Shown piece by piece: positions 45,093-63,242 of a DNA stretch of 64,000 bases. The stretch spans positions 186,001-250,000 of the forward strand of contig OY725500.1 in assembly GCA_963281255.1 (NCBI GenBank), given 5' to 3'. This stretch comes from Aphrocallistes beatrix (Eukaryota; Porifera; Hexactinellida; Sceptrulophora; Aphrocallistidae). Position 1 is the first letter of the stretch. Each line of letters begins with the position of its first letter. The position numbers and the translations under genes are program-made. The notes beneath the pieces are model-generated. The model saw only the letters and a list, made by a program, of their open reading frames with translations, was not told where the DNA came from and made no database searches.

Positions 45093-45312
45093 TTGAGTTT
45101 GAGAAGAACGAAAGGTGTAATTGTTTGAATTAAGCAATATTTCAAGAACATATTTTCACACTTGGGACATATATTGTATTTTTTAATATGTTTTTATTGG
45201 CTGATAACTGCATTTAATTAAACAAATATTTTAGCCACACTATGGTGCGAATTTGTTTACGTTAGTTACGAGTGAAAAACAAGGAATGTAGATTTGATTT
45301 TTTATACAATTA

Positions 45313-52650
<7,338 letters not shown>

Positions 52651-52747
52651 TCTCCAAGTTCTATTTTTAGTATACTAAAAAATTAATATAGAAAATGTCC
52701 TTTTCCAATTCTGGAACTTTTAAAGACGTTTCCTAGCTTTTGAATTA

Positions 52748-53050
52748 CAGTCGACTCCGCTTAATAGGGTCACATCGGTCAGAGGACATTTTGCCCCGAT
52801 TAAGCGGAGGACCCTATTAACCGAAAATACTTTGCCGGATAAAAGAACATTCTACTAGAAAACGGTTTACATATACCACATATAATTTATGCCGGTATAA
52901 GAACATTATATGCAGTTCCCAACGGAGTTCTTATAACCGGCATCCACTGTATTAGCTTCTATGTGTGAGAGCTTTTCCGGTCCTGCCAAAAGTGACCCGA
53001 TTAAGCGGTTTACCCAATTAACCAGTGACCCTATTAAGCGGAGTCGACTA
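52748..53050. mobile_element. Pogo-type MITE (CAGTCGACTCCGC family) with a nested element
   Basis: Ends CAGTCGACTCCGCTTAATAG and its inverse, near TA. Contains a member of the CAGTGGATGC family at about 52833-52949. The uninterrupted relative is 62339-62509. Confidence 0.88.
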
Positions 53051-53223
53051 TATTTAATAAATATGCCATTTTCACACTTTTGAAGTTATTTGTTTATTAA
53101 TATTTTAATAAAATGATATAAATGGTACTATTGATAGAACCTGATATGTTTAACATTTAAAATAAGTAAAAACTACAGATATTAAGTGTGAAAATATACA
53201 ACTTAAAACGCGAAATTGATTGG

Positions 53224-54156
53224 TCAGTTGGATAGTTCATCTCTGTCACTATCAATACTGTGACTTTTCGTTTTCTGTAAAAGTTTTTTAGTTTTTTTGA
53301 GAAGTTTCCGTGTGTCCTTTCTAGAAGTGGCACTCGATGGGACCACTTTAACGAGGTGTCCGCTTTCCCTGATTGTGTCCAGTTGTAGCAGCTCTTCGAG
53401 TTGCGAGGGACGGACAGCTGTCAGAATGTCCTGCTTGTTCGCCACCACTAGGAGTGGCACACCTTGCAGTGCCCTGTGTGCCACCATTTTGTGGAGGAGA
53501 GCCCGCGACTCCTCCATTCTGTCCGCGTCCCCACTGTCCACTACCCATATCAGGCAGTCCGCGCCACTCAGGTAGTGCTTCCACAGGTCTCGAGTCAATG
53601 GGCGCCCTGACACATCCCACAGGCTGCACGCCCTGCCCTCCACTTGTAGTGACGTCACGTTGTAGGCCACTGTAGGTGTTAGTGGCGCATGGGTTTGCGC
53701 GCGTGATTTTTTGTCGCGCATGGATTGGAAGAGCGCGCTTTTCCCCGCTCCGTCTAGGCCTAGCATGAGAATCCGTGGCTTCCTATTGGTTCCCGCTGAG
53801 AGAATGTCAGGCTGACTGGACGCCTGTCTTATCCTCGGTTGAATCGCGTAATTTGATTGGCTGGAACTAGGCCTACTCTGTGGAGGCGAGTGAGATGGCG
53901 GAATTAAATCGGGCGCGGAATTGGTTGAGTGAAACGGAACTGCCCGAATATCCGCAGGAGAGGAATGTGATTGGTTGAGAGTTGGTTTCGAGTCTGTTTT
54001 GCAGTCTTTCTTGTCGAAAATGTGCGAAATAAAATCCTTATCTGACTCTGATAATTCATTGGCTGGAAAGGTTGAATCGCAGTCCACACTTTGAACACCT
54101 TTCGGAGAGATAACAAATTCTTGATAATAATCCGTCTTAGAGAATTCCTGACCCAT
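53224..54156 (-). CDS. ARF-like small GTPase with long N-terminal extension (ARL-A)
   Basis: Single exon, 310 aa. I chose the internal ATG (MGQEFSKT): it fits N-myristoylation and is shared with the paralog at 63243; the frame is open 12 codons further upstream. Residues 1-125 are Ser/Gln-rich and probably disordered. The P-loop GLDGAGKS, switch II WDVSGR, and NKQD follow in ARF order. In ARF/ARL proteins switch II is normally WDVGGQ; here Ser replaces Gly and Arg replaces the catalytic Gln, so GTP hydrolysis may be impaired. The C-terminus is Lys-rich. A membrane-bound switch or effector role is likely; the exact ARL class is not clear. Confidence 0.85.
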   Translation of the reverse strand: MGQEFSKTDYYQEFVISPKGVQSVDCDSTFPANELSESDKDFISHIFDKKDCKTDSKPTLNQSHSSPADIRAVPFHSTNSAPDLIPPSHSPPQSRPSSSQSNYAIQPRIRQASSQPDILSAGTNRKPRILMLGLDGAGKSALFQSMRDKKSRAQTHAPLTPTVAYNVTSLQVEGRACSLWDVSGRPLTRDLWKHYLSGADCLIWVVDSGDADRMEESRALLHKMVAHRALQGVPLLVVANKQDILTAVRPSQLEELLQLDTIRESGHLVKVVPSSATSRKDTRKLLKKTKKLLQKTKSHSIDSDRDELSN

Positions 54157-54199
54157 TTTGATTTTGCAATTCAGAACTGAGTTTAGAATCATTACAACC

Positions 54200-55420
54200 A
54201 GTCACTATTTATAGTTTCCGAACTGACCAATGAAACCAATTATTGCATTACGAATAAGACACTTCGGAGATTCCACTAAGGATTCATATCAGTGATGTAA
54301 GTTGATTGTTTATTCTTGATGCACCACAGTGAAATTGATGGTTGCACTTTGGACTGATTATTAATATTTCTAATAATAAATAGATATGATGATAGCTCAA
54401 TATTTGTGTGTTTTTGTTTACACTGCCTGGTCAAAAGTTTTTAAAACCACATTCTTTACATCTCTTAAATAGTACAAGCGCACTTCGCTTCATTGAGGAC
54501 ACTTTGTGCATTATTTGATTAATTATAAACCAGATAACATTTCTAAATACGTCTGTCTTATTGTCATAATCGATGCCACTCAAAAATATTTTTTTGATGG
54601 CAGTAATGATGACGTCATAACAGAGTGATGAGTAATTATTTTTTGAAAATAGCTGTGTCATATGTGAGGTATATTAATATACACATTCTCTTTTTTTCGT
54701 CCTTCTATCACCAAAAATGTCGAGTCATAGTCAAAAAACTAAAATGAATTTGACAATGATGTCATATTTCGATGAGTCGAGATTTTACGTTCTTGAGAGT
54801 TGCCGGTAACGGCAAATAGCAGTGGCGGCCAACCTTAATCCTTAAGTGGGACACAATTAGGGTCCACAAGGGGTCTTGCGGACCACAAATCTGTCCGTTC
54901 TTGTTACGGTCACATCACCATGGACGTAGCAAGAACTGACATTAGAAACTATATGGAAGCAATGTAACAACTAAAATTATACTAATAAAAGCAAAAATAA
55001 GTAAATAAATTGGATCATTATAAATGATCATAGAAAGTATACTGATATGCAGCATCAATTTAACACTAAACCAACAACCAACCAACCAAGGATGTTAGAA
55101 CAAAATCCAAGAATTTGAGTCAATCTATGTGTCCACCAATCAGTTTTATGCTTAATAAGGATGTGAAATATGAATAATCTGCTTCAAGAATCGAAAAGAA
55201 CAATCCAGAATTTAGTTTTTAAGAACTTTTTAAAAATAAAATTTTCCAGGAAATTATAGTAGCTCTCTAGTTACAGAGTGAGAGAATGGAACCTGTTTCG
55301 ATTGTGAACTCCGTTAAACAATAAAACGAGGTGTTAAAATATGCATATGACTCACTAACTATTTACATTATACATAGCTATCAGGGTTCGAAATTTTAAA
55401 CCTTTTATCACATAAACTAG
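54200..55420. other. Intergenic region with transposon fragments
   Basis: A Tc1-type end (CACTGCCTGGTCAAAAGTTT) starts near 54420 and a hAT-like end (CAGTGGCGGCCAACCTTAAT) near 54822; neither has a partner I could find. No coding similarity. Confidence 0.5.
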
Positions 55421-55428
55421 CTATGCTA

Positions 55429-55452
55429 TGATATGTGATATGATCATTCCAT
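55429..55452. repeat. 24-bp inverted repeat, left side of NHL3/UBA6 copy 3
   Basis: A perfect 24-base reverse complement lies at 57928-57951. Together they bracket the inverted NHL3 + UBA6 exon 1 block. The outward and inward flanks differ. Confidence 0.75.
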
Positions 55453-55494
55453 GGACCGCCAAAATTCGTAATGCTTTAATTGCGAAAATATAGA

Positions 55495-55876
55495 CAAAAA
55501 TCACACAAGTAAAGGTGTCAAGAATGGACACATCCTGCCACAAATCAGAACTTAACACCTTCACACTCACGTATGGGTTCAGTTCAGCCAATCGAGGACT
55601 CGACACTTCAACTCGATTCTTTCCAACGTCAGACTCTGTCAAGAAAAACTGCGTTCCAATGTCAGAAACGGTAACTAGCTCCTCATCATGCACCACCAAC
55701 TCCTTCACACCTGCTAGAACGATATTCTTAGCCACCTCGACACCTAAGCCATCCAGACCGGACAGGAAGACACGGGACTCGGCCATCTTACGCATGGCAG
55801 TGTCTCCTAGGACATATCTCTGTCTGCTGTAGAGAGAGTCGTCTATCTCCATCGACTCCACTCGAGAAGTGGCCAT
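55495..55876 (-). pseudogene. UBA6 exon 1 fragment, copy 3
   Basis: Minus strand, start at 55876 (MATSRVESMEIDDS). It matches the first about 127 codons of UBA6, then the similarity ends near 55497 at ..TCVIFV and unrelated sequence follows to a stop at 55421. It lacks the ATP-binding core and the catalytic cysteine. The frame is intact, so a short protein of 151 aa could be made. Confidence 0.8.
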
Positions 55877-56383
55877 GTGCTAAATTTAGAAATGTGTCCT
55901 GATTAGATTCGAAATTGTGGAAGGAAACTATAATATTATTTCTATAAACTTCTAGTTATTGGTCAGATATTGACCAATTGAAGATAATTATTCAGAATTC
56001 CAAATGCTTCATTTGATTCAAAAAATTTAGGTGTGAAAATTTTAGATCGGCTCAAACGAAATTACATCTAAATTTGTGTCCAGAGGTGTTAAAATACTAG
56101 TTTATTTCAACATCAACAACATTGTCAAAATTTATTTTGAGGAATTTTAATTGTAGTAATTCTGTCCAGTAGATTTTCTAGGAATAAGAACGGACGTTTA
56201 AGGAAAAGACTGGAATCTAATTGGCTAATCTATTTTTAGTATATTTGGAACTAATGATGTTATGACCCACCAGTGATTCATGACGTCATTAGCGACTTAT
56301 TAAGATAAACAAATGTTTAGATGAAACTGTTTATTCAAAAGGTGAAAAAACAAATAAAAAATAACAAACAATACAAATAGAAT

Positions 56384-57607
56384 TTAAGCAGAAAATATTT
56401 GTAACATGAATGTGTCGTGAAGAGCTATTACAACAATTTTAAGTTGTTTAGTTAGAGCTATGCCAAATGGACTGTAATAACCACCATCTTGAAACCCTCC
56501 TATCGAGTGGAGGAGTGTGCCATCAGGAGAAAATATTTTGACACTTCTATCCCTACCATCACTGATGATTAGATTCTTTAGAGCGTCCAGGCAGAAGAAA
56601 CAGGGATCAGTGACTTGCATTCCTTGACCACGTGTAATGAAGGAGCGTATTTTCTCTCCGGCGATAGAGAACTCGTGTACACAAGGAGAACTTCTGTTAG
56701 TTAAAACAAACATTTGGTTATTAGTTAGTTTGACGTCACGAGGGAATTTCATAGAGTCGTGTTTAATGGAACGTTGGTGGTATAGGTTCTCATCCAGTAT
56801 TTGAATTCTGTGGTTGAGGTAGTCAGCTACGAAGACATCTCCATTAGCAGAGACAGTCAGTTGTTGAGGATAGTTGAACTTTCCATCTTCAGATCCCTCA
56901 CCCCCTAACCTAGCAACGAGACGCATGTCTGACTCTATTTTGAATTGGAACACTCTGTGTACTCCATAGTCCGTTATGTACACATTATTTAGATGGATTG
57001 CAATACCGCGTGGATGTTTCATGTGTTCGTGAGTGAAGGTATTCAGGAACTCGCCGGACTCAGAGAATACCGACACTCTAGCGGGACACTCAGTCACATA
57101 AATGTGATTTGTATTTTCATCGATAGCGACACATCTAGGACTAGATAGTTGTCCAGGATTCTTACCATACTTCCCTACTTCTACCACTTTCCTCATCTCT
57201 TGGTATCGAGGGATGACTGCCACTTCCTCTTCCAGGACATCTCCCACATTCAGTATCAGCTGCTCCAGCTGTTCACACTCGCCTTGGAACACCAGATGTG
57301 TCTCAGGATGTGGCAGTCTCACCTCTGCCAACTTCTCTTCAATGTCTGCCAACATTCGCTCCTGCAAATCTCGGAGTTCGTTATTCTTTATTTTTCGCTC
57401 CACTTCTCCTTTCACAGTCATCAATTCTGCCTCTTTCTGTGCGCGGTGTGTTACTCGTGCGCCCATTTCGAGGCGTTTATCGACTACCTCAGCGATGAGT
57501 GTCCTTCTACGATGGTCCACACATGCGACCACTCGATCGAAAAACTGGTTGATTTGTCCCACGATGGGATCTGCGAGTTCGAGGGCTTCGGGGTATCGAG
57601 CGGCCAT
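56384..57607 (-). CDS. NHL3: coiled-coil/NHL-repeat propeller protein (inverted copy)
   Basis: Single exon, 407 aa, from the conserved ATG at 57607 (MAARYPEAL). The frame is open further upstream, but that part is promoter in the other copies. The coiled coil is nearly identical to NHL1/NHL2; the blades have their own variants (CPARV, HMKHPRG, DYGVHRVF, NYPQQL, SMKFPRDV). The TATA box is at 57689-57696. The neighbouring UBA6 exon 1 fragment keeps the same order as in copies 1 and 2. This copy carries neither the 2566 nor the 17713 MITE, so it represents the empty state for both. Confidence 0.85.
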   Translation of the reverse strand: MAARYPEALELADPIVGQINQFFDRVVACVDHRRRTLIAEVVDKRLEMGARVTHRAQKEAELMTVKGEVERKIKNNELRDLQERMLADIEEKLAEVRLPHPETHLVFQGECEQLEQLILNVGDVLEEEVAVIPRYQEMRKVVEVGKYGKNPGQLSSPRCVAIDENTNHIYVTECPARVSVFSESGEFLNTFTHEHMKHPRGIAIHLNNVYITDYGVHRVFQFKIESDMRLVARLGGEGSEDGKFNYPQQLTVSANGDVFVADYLNHRIQILDENLYHQRSIKHDSMKFPRDVKLTNNQMFVLTNRSSPCVHEFSIAGEKIRSFITRGQGMQVTDPCFFCLDALKNLIISDGRDRSVKIFSPDGTLLHSIGGFQDGGYYSPFGIALTKQLKIVVIALHDTFMLQIFSA

Positions 57608-57927
57608 CTTGTTCAATAAAAATATTTCACTAAAGTAAAGAAAGAAAAAAGAGTTAGTTAGGAATGTTATAGAGTATGTTTTGTTTCTATTTATAGGAAT
57701 TGAGTGGTGCATATGTCAGTACACAACCACATAGAAGTGGTTGCTATGGAGACAATCTTGGAATTAGCTAGTAGATGTCTGAAATGACACTGAGAGTAAA
57801 ATGGCTTCATTTCAAAGGAGGATACTCAAGAAAAAGATACTACATTCTATAAGGAAACTAAAGTGATGTATAACCACACAAAATTCCCGTACTCTACGGT
57901 ACTTTCCATAACAACCAATAACATCCT

Positions 57928-57951
57928 ATGGAATGATCATATCACATATCA
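57928..57951. repeat. 24-bp inverted repeat, right side of NHL3/UBA6 copy 3
   Basis: Partner of 55429-55452 (starts ATGGAATGATCATATC). Confidence 0.75.
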
Positions 57952-58555
57952 GGTGGTTAGATAAGGTGGACAGTCATTGAGTAATCAATGGGTGATCCTG
58001 TGTCTCTAGCAATAATTAAAAGTCATAATTTGGTAGTAAAAGTTAGTCAACAAACTGTAATGCAGCTTCAATAACAAATTCGTAAGACTCGAAAAGTGAT
58101 ATTTGAATATAGATACTACATAATGAATACCATATGGTAACCATGGATATCTCGTTCCATTAATTTCCCTAATAATTAATATAGATTTGCAATAATTGAG
58201 TTGGAAACATTTTTCAATGTCAACCAATCAGATTTCAAGTTTAGAGAGTAATTATGATTTATACATGCATTCAGTTAGGCTAATCTTTATTGGTCAATAC
58301 AGTACACCCTCAATAGTCCCAACCTCGCCAATCAGAACCCTCGCTAATCCCAACACTTCATTCTTAAAATCCGAACTCCCAAAATATAATCTGATTCTCC
58401 TCTATGCTTTAATAAACGTTTATAAACTCAAATCTATCAATAAGATTGAGAAACTGCGTTAAATAAGCAATCATAGCGAAATAATATACTTAATATTCTA
58501 ACAATACAAATTCATTATAATAAATGCATTCCGAGGTGAAGCTGTGAATGTACTG
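57952..58555. other. Intergenic DNA with a MITE end
   Basis: CAGTACACCCTCAATAGTCC near 58302, followed by short repeats of the type CTCGCTAATCCCAAC, looks like one end of a TA-type MITE. The other end was not found. Otherwise nothing. Confidence 0.4.
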
Positions 58556-58559
58556 CTTC

Positions 58560-58920
58560 TAGTACTTCAGTGTAGTCTTTGTGGTAAGATGATTCCATCC
58601 TCGAATAGAAGAATTCCATTTTGTATGCTCAATATTTCTTCAACTCTCTTCGACTGTTCCTTGGTTACTTCCCTTTTGCTCTGTATTTGGCTAAGAGCGT
58701 CACGAATTACTGGATCTCCTGCTGTTTCCTCTTGATTTTCCTTGTAGGGATTCTCTCGAACCGATTTGAAATATCTTCTCTTCAAACCTATCTTCCTCGT
58801 TCACATCTTCATCAATCTTCAGGTTTGTCCTACGACTCAGATAGTCAGCACACGAGCCTCTATACGCAGGGCATCCCTTGTAGTTCCATGAGCCATCGAC
58901 TAAACCTTTTCAATTAACTT
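58560..58920 (-). mobile_element. Ty3/Gypsy pol fragment (RNase H to integrase linker)
   Basis: Minus strand. ADYLSRRTNLKIDED at about 58840, then after a frameshift DPVIRDALSQIQ...QNGILLFEDGIILPQ at about 58570-58700. This is the usual linker before the integrase zinc finger. Integrase itself is missing. Confidence 0.65.
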
Positions 58921-60450
58921 TGTAGTTTCAAACAAAATAAACAAATATTTTTATTGTGGAATGTTGTTGTTTACACACTAAGGCTATCAGCCTGCAAAAC
59001 AGGTTTTTGATATTGATTAATTTATATAGTTAATCTACATAAGATAATTTCAATTTTTCTAAACTTTCATTTTAAAATACCATCATTCACTCAACAAAGG
59101 ATTCTTATTGGCTATCATTTTTCTCAGTTAGGTCACGTATATAGGAGTGACACAAATGAACTCTTACAACCACTAAACCATTCCCACCCAATCTACCATC
59201 TTATCTGTGTCGTTGAGTTATCTCATACATTCCTTGAATTACTCTGAGAGTAGAACTATAATTAGATTGTACTACCATAGTAGATTGATGGCATAGTGCT
59301 TCTATGAGAAAAATTATAAAATGAATTGTACTACGTTATTGCTCGACATAGCTATTCTGACGGTAAACGGACAATTCGTCGCTAGACATTAGTTACCGGA
59401 CAATCTCAGAATATTACGATCTCAAGATATCACGGTACTAAATCATCCATGGTTACTTAATACTAGGATCTCAAGATATCACGCAACAGAACTATAATTA
59501 GATTGTACTACCATAGTAGATTGATGGCATAGTGCTACTATGATGGGGACAGCCTATCTCATAAAACTAAACTATTTGTCTGTTCGTTTGAATTAATTAG
59601 AACTGATATCATACATGCCAACTTGAGCCATGAAAAAAGTGGGACGCAACGTTGAATTTTGTGGGACATAGCAGGACACAATAGAAGAGTATTATACATT
59701 AGTACGTACTCGGGATACAACGTACTAAGGCTTAGTACGTACTCATTTCTCTGAACCAGAATTCATTTATTATATAGATTTCTATGTAATATCAACTCGG
59801 TTAGTACGTACTTACGGATAGTACGTACTTACGGATATCAAGTACGTTTCTCCGCTTCCCGAAGGGGTACGTACTAACCGAGTTCTAACCATAGAATAAA
59901 CAATGTAGGACTTAATGGGAAATTTCATGTAATAAGCAGGACAGTTGTCAAGTTTGTGATATAAACTGTAGAAACTCACTAATACAAACACGGATAATAC
60001 GAAACTCTGGATAATATGAACAGATATTTTATCCCTTAAGAGTGAAAACACTGTAAATAACTCTGTTTGATTCTACTGTAGTAACAATCCTATGTAGAAT
60101 TCCTAATAGTTGAATTATAATATCTAAAAATATGTTTTCTTGTAAATTGAAAAAAGAAAATTCAAAAACGGCTGAAAAACAACAACACAAATTTCTGACA
60201 TTATCCATGGTACGTATTTACTAGAATCATTCTAGCCAATCAACTTGTCATCTTCAATGTATTGATAAGATAAATATGATATTCAAGTCATGAACTTAAA
60301 TATTAATAATAACATCAGATATAAGTAAACACTCTTTGAAACAATATACACAGTCTCATTAACTTTATAATTAATGGTAGTTCACTTTGTAATACAACAA
60401 TTCTAACATGAGTATATTAGTAAATAACAACAATATATAAGTAATTGGAG
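58920..60450. other. Intergenic repeat-rich DNA
   Basis: Holds a 49-bp direct repeat (59251-59300 and 59488-59536) around a copy of the DNMBP intron 2 foldback part; a GTACGTAC-rich palindrome at 59700-59890; and a MITE right end (GATTCTACTGTA near 60082) with GGATAATACGAAA inside. No genes recognised. Confidence 0.55.
59700..59890. repeat. GTACGTACT-rich inverted repeat
   Basis: TAGTACGTACT words occur several times. AACTCGGTTAGTACGTAC (about 59791) is mirrored by GTACGTACTAACCGAGTT (about 59867-59884). Confidence 0.7.
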
Positions 60451-60458
60451 TTCTATTT

Positions 60459-60872
60459 TTAGTATTCAGGTCGGACCAATCGTTTGCAAAGTTTACAGGA
60501 CTGAACCTCATCAATGAAAGTAGATCTTGTGGACTCCCAGGAATTCCCACAAGGACAGAAATAAATGGCACAAAAAGTGTCGCTATCTGCATGTGTGAAG
60601 GTGTTAGAAATGTGTCGGTGGGTGGAATCGTGAGAATGTCGATGTCGATGTTTCGGGTGTGACACTTTTGAAGTTCCATTTTGTCGTATTTTTAGAATGT
60701 CCCTAAAAATATTTTTACAAACAGGACAGTGGTGTTTCTGTCTATTTCCTCGCCACTGTTTGATGCATGAAAAGCAGAAAGTGTGCATACATTCAATGAT
60801 CCCTTTCGTTTTGATGTTTCCCAGACAGATGGCACACTCTGATCCACCTGAGGCGACACTAGATTCTGCCAT
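60459..60872 (-). CDS. Small RING-finger protein with a C-terminal Cys-rich (3CxxC-like) zinc domain
   Basis: Single exon, 137 aa from the ATG at 60872 (MAESSVASGG); the frame is open 14 codons further upstream. RING at about residues 12-52: CAICL..., CMHTFCFSCIKQW, CPVC, with the C3HC4 order. A His/Arg/Ser-rich middle follows. The C-terminus (FCPCGNSWES...CKLCKRLVRPEY) resembles the 3CxxC zinc finger of ZAR1/RTP-type proteins, though the first pair is C-P-C instead of CxxC. The RING suggests E3 ubiquitin ligase activity; the second domain could bind RNA or protein. No close family recognised. Confidence 0.75.
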   Translation of the reverse strand: MAESSVASGGSECAICLGNIKTKGIIECMHTFCFSCIKQWRGNRQKHHCPVCKNIFRDILKIRQNGTSKVSHPKHRHRHSHDSTHRHISNTFTHADSDTFCAIYFCPCGNSWESTRSTFIDEVQSCKLCKRLVRPEY

Positions 60873-61042
60873 TGACAGGTGTGAGTGTAAACAAACTCTA
60901 AATAGTAAACACATCAGAAATAAATAAATAATAGTTCAATGTTGCTATTGAGGGATATAAGGGAGAATATTGCTAGGAATGGATTTTGAAATTATCTGAT
61001 TTGATTGGTTAATTAATTAATAATCTTACATTTCGCTAGACC

Positions 61043-61365
61043 AGGGGTGGGCATTAAAGTTAGCTTTCGGGCCGCAGTGAAACTTTGAGCCGACTTGGCG
61101 GGCCACAAAATTTGAGAATGTTTTTGCTACCATGAAAATATATAATTGAACTCTGCAAGATGCATTCTATCTGGATTTTCTCAGTTATTAAATATGTATT
61201 TTGAGTACAATACCATTATAGAATTAGAGAAAGAGATTTATGAATGGAAAATAAAATCTTCTCTCAAGTAAAGGCTAAAAGTGTCTTAGAAAATTATTCG
61301 GGCCGCATTCATGCCCTTTCCAAACGAACCCCGTGGGCCGCATAAGGGCCGCACTTTGCCTACAT
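61043..61365. mobile_element. hAT-type MITE or relic
   Basis: Starts CAGGGGTGGGCATTAAAGTT, a standard hAT end, with GGGCCGCA repeats near both ends (61070-61090 and 61300-61350). The right end is GCCGCACTTTGCCTAC and is decayed. Confidence 0.7.
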
Positions 61366-61369
61366 ATGA

Positions 61370-62335
61370 GCTAATCGGATTTGATTGGTTGTCTGTTACA
61401 GTGGAAACCGTTTTCTCTTACGTTTCTTTTCAGGTTCAAACAGATGAAACAAAACGATACAAGAAAAAGCGATGGAAATTAAGATAGATTGGAATTTTTT
61501 ATACAATAATTATTTTGTTAGAAAAAAACGGTTTCAATTGTATCTCCAATCATTGAGAACAAACAAAAATGGTGAACAGAAAGAATCTAAGTTGACTAAT
61601 TCATTGAAAGATGATGAAGAATTATGAATTATTCAAAATCTCAAACATTAGTACAGATTCTATGCCTAAAAGTGGTTAAAAGGTTGCTCATGTTATACAC
61701 CTCTAACATTGCTCAGTCCCTAAGCGACATATCAAATATTTTTTCATTATTTTAGTTTCAAATTTTGAGTAATTCGTTGACAATTCATGAATTAGTCAAC
61801 TTAGCAAAGAATGGTGAACTTAAAGTCCCTTTTAGTCAGTCGTTTTCAAATCTAACAGCCATTATCACCCAAACACGAAATTGGAAAAGTGGCGTATACT
61901 GTTACATTCTAGTATATCTTGTGGTTTTGTTAATATCCGTTAAAGTGTTCTAACTACTAACAGTCTTTCAATTTGTTTACTTCACACCTATTTAATCCAA
62001 TTAACCAATCATTTACCTTGTTTATCATTATCACGTCTTTATGACAATAAATATTTAAAGAGATAATGGAATGAATATGATACGATACCTAATACAATAA
62101 CAAATGTCAGTTTATATCCTATCCAATCATTTTACACGAGCGACAATTAATCACACCTTTCCATGCGAAATTACATCGAATTTTAAAAAGTTAATGATAG
62201 CTGATTATACAATGTTATGGGTATTGGTAAGAAGGAACAATTTATTAGCAATTTTGTATCTATTTTCAAGAGAAAATTGCTGGAAAGGATATAGGAACAT
62301 TTTCTTTAATCTGGATTATGAAAGAAACGATGCAA
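61370..62335. other. Intergenic AT-rich DNA
   Basis: No gene recognised. Two short frames (61765-61953, 62104-62355) have no convincing domain or context. Confidence 0.5.
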
Positions 62336-62338
62336 ATA

Positions 62339-62509
62339 CAGTCGACTCCGCTTAATAGGGTCACTGTTTAATCGGGCCACTTTTGGCAGGACTGGAGTAG
62401 CTCTCACACATAGAAGCTAATACAAAATATTTTCGGTTAATAAAGTTATCCGCTTAATCGGGGCAAAATGTCCTCTGACCGATGTGACCCTATTAAGCGG
62501 AGTCTACTG
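62339..62509. mobile_element. Pogo-type MITE (CAGTCGACTCCGC family), uninterrupted
   Basis: 171 bp, CAGTCGACTCCGCTTAATAG at one end and the inverse of CAGTAGACTCCGCTTAATAG at the other, TA on both sides. It is the empty-site relative of 52748-53050. Confidence 0.9.
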
Positions 62510-62511
62510 TA

Positions 62512-63200
62512 TTAAAATTATTGTTGTTAAATATTCAATATTATAGAGATACAAGTATGATCGTAACAGATGTAGATTAGTCATTATATTATCATTCTTT
62601 TCTGAGTTAGAGCTAAGTTCACTATTTTCATATTAGTGAATAATTATGAAAGAAATATAATATTCAGAACTAAATATTTACCTAAAATTGTAGAAGATTG
62701 TAGGTATGATTTCAAACTTATGTTGTCACATGGTGGTACACAACTGCCACCAAGTGGCACAATTGAAAAATGATTATTTAAAGGTGAAAAGTAGAAAAAT
62801 ATTCTTGCAAAAATAACATTTCCTTTTTTATCAAAACAAATTATAAAAAAGCTTATAAATCATTCCCATTGTAAGCCATTACTAGTTCAATCCATAATTA
62901 GATTGAAAAGTAATACTAAACTCTTTATTAATAAAATGTCCTTCTCAGATATTTACGGAAAATCAAACGAAATCATGGCTCTGCAATTCTCGTAACTAGT
63001 ATGAAAGCAAACCAAAAATCAAATTCTTTTAGGTAAATTCTTAAAAATCCGATATCACTTTAGACTAGTAATTGAATTGGATTAATTACAGAGTAATCGA
63101 TACTTATTAATTATAATTGAGCAATGAAAGTATGATAGAAATACGACTCTATTACTGAACTAAAACATAAGATTGCTTCCTATTAATAGAAGTTAAGGTT
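62512..63200. other. AT-rich upstream region of ARL-B
   Basis: No gene or element found. GTGGTACACAACTGCCACC and related short inverted words occur near 62735. Confidence 0.45.
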
Positions 63201-63202
63201 GA

Positions 63203-63210
63203 TATAAATA
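63203..63210 (+). promoter_or_regulatory. TATA box of ARL-B
   Basis: TATAAATA about 35 bases before the start codon at 63243. Confidence 0.5.
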
Positions 63211-63242
63211 AGAGAGAAATCTAACAACAAATAAAACAAAAA

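Noticed and set aside
61765..62355. Two small frames as possible genes
   Set aside because: No domain, context or codon signal; AT-rich random frames are expected.
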